Positions 15,062-23,088 of a DNA stretch of 29,896 nucleotides are shown piece by piece. The notes under the pieces are model-generated. The model was given only the letters and a program-made list of their open reading frames with translations, was not told the origin of the DNA and ran no database searches. The first letter of the stretch is position 1, and every line of letters starts with the position of its first letter. The DNA lies in contig CAYQXI010000105.1 of NCBI GenBank assembly GCA_964421575.1, forward strand, positions 1 through 29,896, in the 5' to 3' direction. This DNA is from JAAOZN01 sp964421575 (GTDB lineage Archaea > Thermoproteota > Nitrososphaeria > Nitrososphaerales > JAAOZN01). A program made the position numbers and the translations under genes.

Positions 15062-16117
15062 TTACCATAGGTTATAGCGTTTTAGCTCCGCTAAGACAAA
15101 TTCTTCTCGCCACACGTCGTCTCTGCTATGGAGGTGTGTAGTCTCTTTAACGAAGTCTAGTAGTGGTTGCATCTGCTGCTTATAAAATTCTAATGCAGCT
15201 GCGTCGCTGTGTTCCGCCTTCTTAACAGATTCTGCTGCCGCTATCCCGCTTTCTAAAGCGAATCTTATCCCTTCACCAGAAAATCTGTTACATAGCCCTG
15301 CTGCATCGCCTATTAGAAGAATTCTTCCACAACCCAGATAGCAATCACCATAGGGTAAGAAACCTACCTCCCTCTTCTTGAGCACCAAAGGTCTAAAGCT
15401 GAACTCCTTAGATAGCCAATCCTTTAGTGAGCCTAAACTTTCAATTGCTTGCTTAGGTTTTATAGAGCCTGTTCCTACTATTAGGCTGCCCCTCTTCTTT
15501 AGTAGGTAGCCGTAGGTTGGGGTTATCTTTGTGTTCAGTATTGTGTAGAAGTAGTCTCCGAATTCGCCCTCAGCTTCCCAATACTCTTGTATTACTGTTA
15601 GGAGAGGCTGATGTCTGCTCTCCAAGTATCTTCTCACGGTAGAGAGAGCTCCGTCAGCCCCTATGAGATAGCCAACCTTTACCTTTCTGATGCCGTCTGC
15701 TGTTTCCAATGCTGCTTCTACACGATCTCCTTGGTTGAGTGCTACGAGGGTTGTTTCTGTTTGGAGATGAGCGCCCGCTTCTACAGCCTTCTCTACAAGC
15801 CATCTGTCAAAAAGATCCCTCTCTAAATTAAAGACGTGGTAGTTCTTTAGCTCCCCACCGTTTACTCTACCGCTAGGTGGAACATAGAAGATGCCGAGCT
15901 CGCCGGGTTCGCTAAGCAGACTTGAGGGTAATCTTAGACCCAGCTCATCCAGCACGTAGGTCGCCACGTTTGTTAAGATACCTGCACAAGGCTTATGCCT
16001 ACCTAAAGCGGCTCTATCGATAAAGAGCGTACTTAGCCCCGCTTCTGCGCACTTTATGGCTGCCGCTGAGCCGGCTGGTCCAGCACCTACTATTAGCACA
16101 TCATACTCTATGCTCAA
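15062..16117 (-). CDS. lipT: Geranylgeranyl-reductase-like FAD flavoprotein (LipT-like)
   Basis: A 351-residue flavoprotein. The Rossmann FAD motif VGAGPAGSAAA is at residues 10-20, followed by a HKPCAG segment typical of the geranylgeranyl-reductase group, LIGADGALSTVRR in the middle, and the second FAD site LIGDAAGLCNRFSGEGI. By itself it could be an archaeal lipid reductase. As the last gene of an operon with the ligase and two LipS-type enzymes it matches LipT, the flavoprotein reported with the sLpl(AB)/LipS1-LipS2 lipoate route and thought to handle lipoyl redox state. The TTG start overlaps the ligase gene by 17 nt. The LipT name rests mainly on context. Confidence 0.75.
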   Translation of the reverse strand: MSIEYDVLIVGAGPAGSAAAIKCAEAGLSTLFIDRAALGRHKPCAGILTNVATYVLDELGLRLPSSLLSEPGELGIFYVPPSGRVNGGELKNYHVFNLERDLFDRWLVEKAVEAGAHLQTETTLVALNQGDRVEAALETADGIRKVKVGYLIGADGALSTVRRYLESRHQPLLTVIQEYWEAEGEFGDYFYTILNTKITPTYGYLLKKRGSLIVGTGSIKPKQAIESLGSLKDWLSKEFSFRPLVLKKREVGFLPYGDCYLGCGRILLIGDAAGLCNRFSGEGIRFALESGIAAAESVKKAEHSDAAALEFYKQQMQPLLDFVKETTHLHSRDDVWREEFVLAELKRYNLW

Positions 16118-17684
16118 CTGACTTACACTTTAAGGTGCTTAGTATCTTTGTAAGTATGGGTAGTTTGAGGGTTGTCTGACCCTCGAACGATCCTATGTAG
16201 GCTTTATCCTCCTTACCCAGCTCGTAGCAAGTTTTGTCGTCGATGTCTAGGAGTAGGGCTGGGACACCAGTCTCCCTTAGCTCCTCGAGGTGCTTTGTGA
16301 AGAATGCTTCGCAGCAGCATCCTATGTAGGCTAAGCCCTTCTGCTTGATCTCTTTCAGCACATCCATGAGGTGCTCGAAGCTTTGGATCGTTTTGACGGT
16401 CAAACCGGCTTCTAACCCGAGCTTATATGCTTCACCAACACTACACAGACCACACTGCACACACCCTTCCTCTTTACGGTATTCGCAGCTCACAAGTTTT
16501 GAGCAGTAGGGCAGCAGCAGATAACCCCATTTATGATTCAGCAAAGGCGATGAATCTAGGTTGACAGCGTTTACTTGATTTGTTTCATCTAGGGTTAAGC
16601 CGAAGGCTTCAAGGCTGGTCTTGTTTACGGCTTGCATAATTAGGTTGACTATGAAATCGGGCTCCACGCCGATTATCTCTAAACCTTTCTCTCTAAACAC
16701 CCTCTTAACATTCTTTTCGAGTTCTTCTTTCTCGTAGCTCGTGAATTTGAGCGCTGCCTCAAGATCCAATATACCTCTCATGGGTGATGCGAAGAAGTCC
16801 CCTGTGATGAGTATAGATTTGATCACCTTAGCCCTCTTATCTATGGTTAACGCTACTTCAACCAAGCCGCCTTTAGCTTTATCCACAGCTCTGAGCACAC
16901 CCGCTTCTTCTGGTGCTCTTCGATCTAAGTAGAGCCAATCCTCTGACTGGAAGTAGGGCAGCCTCTCTTGTAGGAGGCGCTGTTCCTCTTCGCTCAACCC
17001 CTCCTCTTTAAAATCCACACCCAGGACCTCTGAGAAACTTTCCACAAGGAGACGCTTGAGGCCCTCGTAGTGTGGTGTGTAGCCGATCTCCCACTTTATG
17101 CAGGTTACTCTCTGCTTCGCAGACTTTATCTCCTTATCCTTCAGCTTAACGATTGGGATCTTAAGCGACTTGATCATAGATTCTATGTCGAAGTCTGTTA
17201 ATAGAGTACCTTGGAAGAGGAAGGCGCCTCCGCGCTCAGTTCCTCCTGTTCCAGAGATCTTCCGCCCCTCAACCTCTATATCGTTCTTCGGTCTGAACTC
17301 CGCATTTAAACCGAGTTTCTTCAAGGCTAGTATCGGCGCTCTACACATATATTCAAAGAGGCCCTCGACCCCGCCGCAACTCTTTATCGAATCCTTTGAT
17401 GCTATAACCTCCCAGCCGATGGTGTTTTCATCGAAGTAGATCGCTCCTCCGCCAGTTATCCTCCTATTCACATCTATTCCGTGAGCCCTAACGTATTCGA
17501 ATCTGACTTCGTGCTGCGCGTCTTGGTGGTAACCTATGAGGACAGCTGGAGGGCTGAATCTAAGGAACCTTAATGTGTCTGGAACCAAATCCCTACTTCT
17601 GCAGTCAAGTATTATATCGTCTAAAGCCATGTTTTCAGCGGCTGTCCTTAGACCCGTATCCAAAAGCCTCCACGTTGGCCTCAT
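16101..17684 (-). CDS. Lipoate-protein ligase LplA-LplB fusion with cysteine-rich C-terminal domain
   Basis: 527 residues. Residues 1-245 are an LplA catalytic domain: NRRITGGGAIYFDENTIGW near 73-91 and the lysine in GRKISGTGG near 142 are the adenylation and binding motifs. About 250-345 match the LplB/accessory domain (SEDWLYLDRRA, GGLVEVALTID, ITGDFFASP). This fused AB form is the sLpl(AB) type that attaches octanoate or lipoate to carrier proteins. Residues about 380-520 form a further domain with nine cysteines (394, 400, 408, 411, 414, 456-458, 486) and resemble DUF116. The Cys spacing suggests an Fe-S cluster. The gene overlaps its upstream radical-SAM gene by 4 nt and the downstream flavoprotein by 17 nt. 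Confidence 0.88.
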   Translation of the reverse strand: MRPTWRLLDTGLRTAAENMALDDIILDCRSRDLVPDTLRFLRFSPPAVLIGYHQDAQHEVRFEYVRAHGIDVNRRITGGGAIYFDENTIGWEVIASKDSIKSCGGVEGLFEYMCRAPILALKKLGLNAEFRPKNDIEVEGRKISGTGGTERGGAFLFQGTLLTDFDIESMIKSLKIPIVKLKDKEIKSAKQRVTCIKWEIGYTPHYEGLKRLLVESFSEVLGVDFKEEGLSEEEQRLLQERLPYFQSEDWLYLDRRAPEEAGVLRAVDKAKGGLVEVALTIDKRAKVIKSILITGDFFASPMRGILDLEAALKFTSYEKEELEKNVKRVFREKGLEIIGVEPDFIVNLIMQAVNKTSLEAFGLTLDETNQVNAVNLDSSPLLNHKWGYLLLPYCSKLVSCEYRKEEGCVQCGLCSVGEAYKLGLEAGLTVKTIQSFEHLMDVLKEIKQKGLAYIGCCCEAFFTKHLEELRETGVPALLLDIDDKTCYELGKEDKAYIGSFEGQTTLKLPILTKILSTLKCKSVEHRV

Positions 17685-18700
17685 AGGCAGAGACCCGCTT
17701 CACTAACCCGCTTAGATATATCTTTCCAGATCAGACTACAACACTTCTCTGAAAAGATAAGAGTAATGTTTCTACGCTTGCATATGGTGAATAGCGCATC
17801 ACTAGGATATGTTACACCGTTAACACCACACCTCACAGCCAAGGCATCTGTTGACACCCGTGAGTCACCTCTTGGTCTGGCGCAGCCGAGCACAATCGGT
17901 GTGTTAGGTAATAAGAGCCTAGCAGCCAACATAACCCTACCAATGTCTTGTGGTGATGGTGGTTTTGTGTGCATCATGCCCGTTTCCTCTAGAGGCATTA
18001 AGGCTACTATAACAACCGCAGCTGGTTGAAACTTTGAAACGATCTCTAAAGCCGCTTTCTCCCCCAAGATCTTGCCGTAGTGCATCCCTACCACGATATG
18101 CGGCACCACTGGTAGGGAGTGGTCTGAAAGCCTCTTCAGAAGGTCTTCGAACACCTCTACTTGCTGTTCGAGGTGGCAGACCTGTTTTAAGGTTAGGTCT
18201 GAGCCTACAACATCTACTAACACCCCATCTACACCAGCCTCTGCCAACGCGTCTACCAAAGGTGGTGGGGCTAATCCGCAGTGGACGACCACCTCAATAG
18301 GGAATTCACGTTTAATCTTAGCTACCATCGGTAAAAAGGGTTCGAGCGGCACATACCCCTCTCTATTGGAGCCTCCGCTTATCAGGAAGCCTTTAGCACC
18401 CTTCTCAATAAGCTTCTTCATAAGATGGTAGAGTTGATCAGGGGAGCCAGCAGGGAACATGCTCTCAAGAAGTTTACCTCCGCAGTGCTCGCAGTTGAGG
18501 TAGCACCATCGCCCAGTAACGGATATCGCTGGGAAAGATAGGGGGTTGCTTCTGCAGTAGCTTGTTTCGTAACTCACCATACCTGGGGCGTAGAGGTAGA
18601 GCCTGTTACCGAAGTTCTGCTTAAAGATCTGCTCCGCTTTGCTGAACAAGTTTGTTAGGGAGGCGAAGGGCTGCTGAAAGCAAATATCCACTAAATCCAT
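17681..18700 (-). CDS. Radical SAM protein, lipoyl synthase LipS1/LipS2 type (second of pair)
   Basis: 339 residues with the radical-SAM CxxxCxxC at Cys66, Cys70 and Cys73 (GRWCYLNCEHCGG), and a barrel with FLISGGSNREGYVPLEP. It resembles the archaeal biotin-synthase homologues of COG1856. Archaea such as Thermococcus use two such proteins (LipS1 and LipS2) to insert the two sulfur atoms of lipoate into a bound octanoyl group. The ligase next door supports that role. I cannot say from sequence alone which of the two it is. A late KCCS cysteine pair may serve an auxiliary cluster. Start and stop overlap both neighbours (TAATG and ATGA), so translation is tightly coupled. Confidence 0.8.
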   Translation of the reverse strand: MDLVDICFQQPFASLTNLFSKAEQIFKQNFGNRLYLYAPGMVSYETSYCRSNPLSFPAISVTGRWCYLNCEHCGGKLLESMFPAGSPDQLYHLMKKLIEKGAKGFLISGGSNREGYVPLEPFLPMVAKIKREFPIEVVVHCGLAPPPLVDALAEAGVDGVLVDVVGSDLTLKQVCHLEQQVEVFEDLLKRLSDHSLPVVPHIVVGMHYGKILGEKAALEIVSKFQPAAVVIVALMPLEETGMMHTKPPSPQDIGRVMLAARLLLPNTPIVLGCARPRGDSRVSTDALAVRCGVNGVTYPSDALFTICKRRNITLIFSEKCCSLIWKDISKRVSEAGLCL

Positions 18701-19800
18701 TACTCCACTTCATCCACCAGCTCAGGCGCTTCGATCCAGCGTTTAACCGGGATATCTGAGTAATCCCAAAGCTGCATCTTTATGATCTTAATATCTTCAG
18801 GTGTCGGTGGGAAGGGGTAGTTCCTTATCTCACCTATTAGCGCTTGATATGGTGTTGAGTTTGAGTAGGGTCTGTTGCATGCATTCTCTCGATTCCTGCT
18901 TCTGCAACCAGAGGTCATGAAGGGTGTGCCGCATTCGATGCTCTCCTCTAAAGTAGTTTCGTCAACACCGAAGTCGACTATCCTACCCCTCTCATCAAAC
19001 TCCATATGCTCAGCTCTGACCAAACCTTTGTTGATTAGATATCTGGCGAGCTGTATTCTCCGATACTGACCTATCGGGGGCTGCGGGTAGTTCTCCATTG
19101 GAGACTTCTCTTCTGGGAAGAATGAGAAGAGATGGGTTAGTGCTCCGAGATCATAGGCGCGTTGTATCGCGTTAACCATGTCGCATTCCCGCTCACCTAA
19201 CCCCACGATCAGATGCACACCAGCGTTATACCTTCCGAAGACATCTACAGCCTCCTTTAAGATGCTCCAGTAACGCTCCCACCTATGAGGACCACCTGCC
19301 CCCCTACCCCTTAACGCATCAAAGAGACTCGGTGTAGCAGCGTCAACTGCAACACCGATCATATCAGCACCAGCCTCGTGAACTTCCTTCAACCACGCTC
19401 TATCTACGATTGTGGGTGTTATCAGAACTGAGATCTGGTCGAAGACCCTTCTAATCTTCTCAACAACGGTTATTGTGTCTTTACGTGCCCGACCATTAGT
19501 TACCATAGAGACGCAGACCCGCTCGACGTAAGGGCAAGCACCGTTAGCCAGCCTTTCAACAACATCATCAAGCCTAACAACAGGCCAATCGACCCTGATG
19601 AAGCTCCGCTCAGACCAGGGGGTGTCTGGTAGGCGGGTGCGTGAAAGTCCGCAATAGGCACATCTACCCGCACAACCATCTCTATAGGTTAATAGGAGAT
19701 TCAAGCAGTAGGACTTGGCGTCCCTATAAAATCTGCCGGGCACGAAACCTAGTGTCATAGCGCCAGCTAAGCTCGTGCGAACATACTCGGGGGACTCCAA
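18700..19800 (-). CDS. Radical SAM protein, lipoyl synthase LipS1/LipS2 type (first of pair)
   Basis: 366 residues, TTG start preceded by GGTAGGA. The radical-SAM cluster motif is DGCAGRCAYCG (Cys43, Cys47, Cys50). The barrel contains DMIGVAVDAATPSLFDALRG and HLIVGLGERE, the latter the SAM-contact strand typical of biotin-synthase relatives (COG2516). The C-terminal part has three cysteines in ECGTPFMTSGC and ENACNRPY, spaced by eight or nine residues. They could hold the second [4Fe-4S] cluster that lipoyl synthases sacrifice for sulfur. Together with the next gene it forms the expected LipS1/LipS2 pair. The 51-nt gap to the upstream HdrD-like gene suggests co-transcription with it. Confidence 0.8.
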   Translation of the reverse strand: MESPEYVRTSLAGAMTLGFVPGRFYRDAKSYCLNLLLTYRDGCAGRCAYCGLSRTRLPDTPWSERSFIRVDWPVVRLDDVVERLANGACPYVERVCVSMVTNGRARKDTITVVEKIRRVFDQISVLITPTIVDRAWLKEVHEAGADMIGVAVDAATPSLFDALRGRGAGGPHRWERYWSILKEAVDVFGRYNAGVHLIVGLGERECDMVNAIQRAYDLGALTHLFSFFPEEKSPMENYPQPPIGQYRRIQLARYLINKGLVRAEHMEFDERGRIVDFGVDETTLEESIECGTPFMTSGCRSRNRENACNRPYSNSTPYQALIGEIRNYPFPPTPEDIKIIKMQLWDYSDIPVKRWIEAPELVDEVE

Positions 19801-19851
19801 TCCTACCGCTCTCCCGTTTAAACCCTCTTAAAGAGATTACGGTAAGATTCT

Positions 19852-21033
19852 CTACATTAACCCAAGTCTTTCGGCTAGTAGTTGCGTGAGGTCCACGACC
19901 CTAACATTCTGCGCTTTAACCGCAGCTTCAGCAAGGGATTGGTCACAGGTTGGGCAAGCTGAGAGAACCGTATTCACCCCTGTGTTTAGTAGGGAGTTGA
20001 GACGCATTTCAGCAATTGTTGCTGATAAAGTGGGGTTGGTAGCTTTGAGCATACCTCCTGACCCGCAGCACATACCATCTCTACCCCGCTCAAGCGGCTC
20101 GATAAATTTGCTTGTTAGGGCTGATATAACACGCCTCGGTTGTTCGATTACACCACCTAATCTGGCTAGCTCGCAAGGATCGTGGTAGGTTACAGGATCT
20201 TCGCTCTTCTCAACCCTGATCTTCCCTTCAGCTATCCATCTGTCTAGCAGCTGAGTGAAGTGCAACACCTCGAAGTCTGGTTTATAGCCCAAGATGGCTG
20301 GGTATTCTTCGGCTAAAGCAAGCCTACAGCCTGGGCAGCCAGTGACGACGATCTTGGCGCCTGTGGATTTAATAGCCTTTACATTATGCTCAGCCAACTC
20401 TCTATACTTTGAGACAGCACCACTAACATATAGCGGGTGACCGCAGCACCATTCTCCATCCAGCAGAGTCCAGTTAGCGCCCACGTGATTCAATATACTT
20501 GCGATAGCTTGAGCTACGCTCTGCACCCTACCAGAGTATGAGGTAACACACCCTACGAAGTACGCTATCTCAGCATCCTTCTTCACAGGAGCGTCTACAC
20601 CAGTGTATATCACCCAGTCTCCCCTAGATTCAGCATCCATTCCGAAGACGTTCTTCCTACTGAGTATCGTAGTCTCTACTTGGGTTAGGAGCTGCGGGGC
20701 TACACCCATCGAAAAGAAGGCTTCTCGAGCCTTAGCCCAAAGGGTTGGTAGGTTCAGCTCTAAGTGGCAGGCTACTTCACACCTACCACAGATGGCGCAA
20801 TCGTAGATCCTCTGAACGACCTCTTTGATGTCGAGCTTGTCCTTTGAAACTAACTTACCTATGAAGGATTTGTTTTCCTCTTGAAGCTGTTTTAGAAGAT
20901 AGAGCCTTCCCCTTGGCGAGTAGGATTCCCAGTTAACCACATTATATACAGGGCATTTCTTGACACAGTAGCCACACTGTGCGCAAGCAAATATATCGAT
21001 CTTCTGCAAAGAAGGTAGCTTAAACAGGCTCAT
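19852..21033 (-). CDS. HdrD/GlpC-like Fe-S protein with two CCG domains (copy 1)
   Basis: 393 residues from ATG 21033, which has AGGTG upstream and lies one base after the stop of the GlcD-like gene. Residues 17-27 (CAQCGYCVKKC) and 79-89 (CAICGRCEVAC) are two [4Fe-4S] sites. Two CCG domains follow: WCCGHPLYVSG with VTGCPGC, and MCCGSGGM with SACPTC. CCG domains hold the non-cubane clusters of heterodisulfide reductase HdrB/HdrD, which cleave disulfides; the same layout is used by GlpC and by archaeal D-lactate dehydrogenase partners. With the adjoining flavoprotein it forms a two-subunit dehydrogenase. Lactate or glycolate, or a lipoyl disulfide, are possible substrates; the operon favours the lipoyl link, as inference. 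Confidence 0.88.
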   Translation of the reverse strand: MSLFKLPSLQKIDIFACAQCGYCVKKCPVYNVVNWESYSPRGRLYLLKQLQEENKSFIGKLVSKDKLDIKEVVQRIYDCAICGRCEVACHLELNLPTLWAKAREAFFSMGVAPQLLTQVETTILSRKNVFGMDAESRGDWVIYTGVDAPVKKDAEIAYFVGCVTSYSGRVQSVAQAIASILNHVGANWTLLDGEWCCGHPLYVSGAVSKYRELAEHNVKAIKSTGAKIVVTGCPGCRLALAEEYPAILGYKPDFEVLHFTQLLDRWIAEGKIRVEKSEDPVTYHDPCELARLGGVIEQPRRVISALTSKFIEPLERGRDGMCCGSGGMLKATNPTLSATIAEMRLNSLLNTGVNTVLSACPTCDQSLAEAAVKAQNVRVVDLTQLLAERLGLM

Positions 21034-21034
21034 A

Positions 21035-22477
21035 TCACAACACCTTCCCAAACACCCATAACGTATCCAAGAATAGTGAGTAGAGGGAGGCGGGTAGCGC
21101 TAACCCAAACTTAGATCTAGCTTCAAAGGTCTTCCCAGGGTTAAGTATGTTGTTCGGGTCTAGCTGCTTCTTAAGCCTAATTAGCTCTTTCTTCCGCTCT
21201 GGTTCAGACTTCTTTAGGTGGAAGGAGTTCCAGATACCGTAGCCGTAAGAGCGTCCTCCGTGCTTTACCGCTTCATCTATCAGCTTTTTGGTGATAGCGG
21301 TGTGTGAGAGATACTTTAGAGGCTTCCTCTCGTCACTAAGGAAGAGCGGGAAGTATAGTACGTGCTCAGGTGAGGTGAATATCGCCTCCAGCTCAACATC
21401 CATCCCAGATTCTTTACCAAGCTTCCAAGAGTAAAGGATCATATCGTGTAGCGCCCTAACAGGGATCAGCACGTCTGAGGTCAAGACAGTGGGTCCCCAC
21501 TTCTTTATCCTCAGTGGGTAGAAGCGCTCATTCCATTCATCCCAAGCCTCCCCACTCGGTCTAACATTCCCACCAAACTCAAGAGCTATATCGCGGAAAG
21601 CCTTCAACCAGCCTTCAACTTCAGCCTTAGAGCCGTTAAAGAGACCGAAAAGAATCGCGCCTGATTCAGCGTCCTCTATCGACTTAATAGGTTTATCACG
21701 CCTAGCCTTTAAAAAGCCGAACGCTCTTAGAACCAAGGTGTCAGGCTTCGTCAACTCCAAGACACGGTTTGCAGCCTTAAGAGCACCTTGAAGCTGGTAG
21801 AAGTAAGCTAAGAATGGCTCTTCCGCCTCTAGCTTAGGCGCGAGTCTTAGCGTCAAGTCTAAGAAGATGCAGAGTACCCCTTCTGAAGAAAACGCTTGCT
21901 CTAATGTTAGTGGTGTTGATATCTTATCTATGGTGACTGTTTCCCCAGAGGGTAAAGCGACGGTAGCCTGAACCACATTATCGACAAATCTACCATACTT
22001 AAGTGAACCGTAGCCAAGACCACCTGTAGCAGCCCAGCCTCCGACTGTAGAGCTCGGTGAACTTGAGGGGCAGACTGGTAGACGCCACTCGCTACCATCT
22101 AGCAGGTTGATTAAGCTCTGCCACACCACACCACATTCAACCTTAATCAGACCACTCTTCCTATCAAACTCAAGTATACGATCCAATCCGGTCAGATCCA
22201 AAAGTATGCCGCCTTTCGTAGGCACTGCACCACCGTAACCCCAGGTTGCTGCACCACGTGGAGTAACAGGTATCTTATACTTGTTAGCGATCTTTAGGAT
22301 CTCTGAGACTTGCTCTTTTGTTCTAGGTTTAACTACTAGGTCTGGTGTGCTCTTGAAAAGCCAAGAAACCTCGCTAGGTAATGGTGCAAGGTCGTGGCTG
22401 TAGACCTTCCTCTCTGCGTGTAGATCCGTGATGTTCTGCTCACCGACAATGGTTAAGAGCTCTTGCTTTACGCTCAT
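21035..22477 (-). CDS. FAD-linked oxidoreductase, GlcD/DLD-like
   Basis: 480 residues of the FAD-binding type 4 (PCMH) family. The FAD region is VKPRTKEQVSEILKIA, TPRGAATWGYGGAVPT, and SSSPSSTVGGWAATGGLGYG. The C-terminal half is the FAD-linked oxidase C domain ending LKKQLDPNNILNPGKTFE, the usual last helix. Members oxidise D-lactate, glycolate or similar 2-hydroxy acids and pass electrons to Fe-S partners such as the next gene. This is the first gene of the probable operon and has a TATA-like box 25-30 nt before its ATG, so the message is nearly leaderless. The substrate is not resolved. Confidence 0.9.
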   Translation of the reverse strand: MSVKQELLTIVGEQNITDLHAERKVYSHDLAPLPSEVSWLFKSTPDLVVKPRTKEQVSEILKIANKYKIPVTPRGAATWGYGGAVPTKGGILLDLTGLDRILEFDRKSGLIKVECGVVWQSLINLLDGSEWRLPVCPSSSPSSTVGGWAATGGLGYGSLKYGRFVDNVVQATVALPSGETVTIDKISTPLTLEQAFSSEGVLCIFLDLTLRLAPKLEAEEPFLAYFYQLQGALKAANRVLELTKPDTLVLRAFGFLKARRDKPIKSIEDAESGAILFGLFNGSKAEVEGWLKAFRDIALEFGGNVRPSGEAWDEWNERFYPLRIKKWGPTVLTSDVLIPVRALHDMILYSWKLGKESGMDVELEAIFTSPEHVLYFPLFLSDERKPLKYLSHTAITKKLIDEAVKHGGRSYGYGIWNSFHLKKSEPERKKELIRLKKQLDPNNILNPGKTFEARSKFGLALPASLYSLFLDTLWVFGKVL

Positions 22478-22502
22478 ACTCTAATTTTTAATTGCACACC
22501 TC

Positions 22503-22512
22503 TCTTTATATG
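22503..22512 (-). promoter_or_regulatory. TATA-like box of the GlcD-Hdr-lipoate operon
   Basis: The minus strand reads CATATAAAGA, centred 30 nt before the ATG at 22477. It is the only strong TATA-like element before the six co-directional genes that end at 15062. Confidence 0.45.
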
Positions 22513-22563
22513 TTGATACCAATTAGTCTATATTATAATAAAGAAAATAAATAGAAAAGTGGA

Positions 22564-22580
22564 GCGCACTTATAGTGCGC
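22564..22580 (-). terminator. Hairpin plus T-rich terminator after the Arg-type GcvH gene
   Basis: GCGCACT and AGTGCGC form a perfect 7-bp stem with a 3-nt loop, 8 nt beyond the stop codon at 22588. In the minus direction it is followed by a long T-rich run. It separates this gene from the downstream operon. Confidence 0.5.
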
Positions 22581-22587
22581 AATCTCT

Positions 22588-22974
22588 TTACTTTGCTAGC
22601 TGCTCTATTTCCTCTTCGAGGTTTATTGGTCTAAAGACGGCAACCCACCCTCTTCCGGTTGGGTCCTTGTTCAGAAGTGTTGGGTCAGCTCTTAGCTCTT
22701 CGTTCACTTCTTGGATTGAGCCGGATATCGGTGCCCTGAGTAGGACTATGCGCCTCCCTGACTCGATAGAGCCAAAAGGATAGCCTCTACCTACGTATCT
22801 ACCCTTGGGTAGTACTCTGACGAACTCTATATCACCCATTTCTCTTTGGAGCTTGTCCGTAATACCTACTCTGACTGACAGGGTTGGTGGGTTCCCCTCT
22901 ACCTTAGCCCAGATTTCGTCGGGCGAGACTACTACTTTACCCACGAGTTCTTCGAGCTTGCTTCTTTTAGCCAT
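22588..22974 (-). CDS. GcvH-like lipoyl-domain protein lacking the lipoyl lysine
   Basis: 128 residues from ATG 22974, preceded by GGTGAT; GTG and ATG codons up to 22986 are alternatives. The GcvH/LbpA fold is clear: VRVGITDKLQREMGDIEFV, LPKGRYVGRGYPFG, APISGSIQEVNEEL, and LLNKDPTGRGWVAVF. Where GcvH has ESVK with the lipoylated lysine, this protein has ESGR, and no lysine is near. It therefore cannot be lipoylated at the normal site. It may be a structural or regulatory paralogue, a decoy, or a partner of the Lys-bearing copy at 25908. It is monocistronic between the operon and the divergent AbrB-PhoU gene. Confidence 0.9.
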   Translation of the reverse strand: MAKRSKLEELVGKVVVSPDEIWAKVEGNPPTLSVRVGITDKLQREMGDIEFVRVLPKGRYVGRGYPFGSIESGRRIVLLRAPISGSIQEVNEELRADPTLLNKDPTGRGWVAVFRPINLEEEIEQLAK

Positions 22975-23003
22975 CCACATCACCACTTTAAAGTTAGGTA
23001 GGA

Positions 23004-23015
23004 CTCTATATAGAG
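23004..23015. promoter_or_regulatory. Palindromic TATA element before the Arg-type GcvH gene
   Basis: CTCTATATAGAG is a perfect 12-bp palindrome, extended imperfectly on both sides. It is centred 36 nt before the chosen start and 24-27 nt before in-frame GTG codons. It may act as the TATA box and, being symmetric, could also bind a dimeric regulator such as the divergent AbrB-PhoU protein. Confidence 0.4.
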
Positions 23016-23088
23016 CTCTCCGTCATGATATTGATACAGGTTAAGCCAGCATAAACAATATAAGGCAGATAAGCAAAATAAGTTCTGC

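Noticed and set aside
15062..16117. Archaeal lipid geranylgeranyl reductase as the only reading of this flavoprotein
   Set aside because: Sequence allows it, but the overlap with the ligase and LipS genes makes a lipoate role more likely; kept as an alternative.
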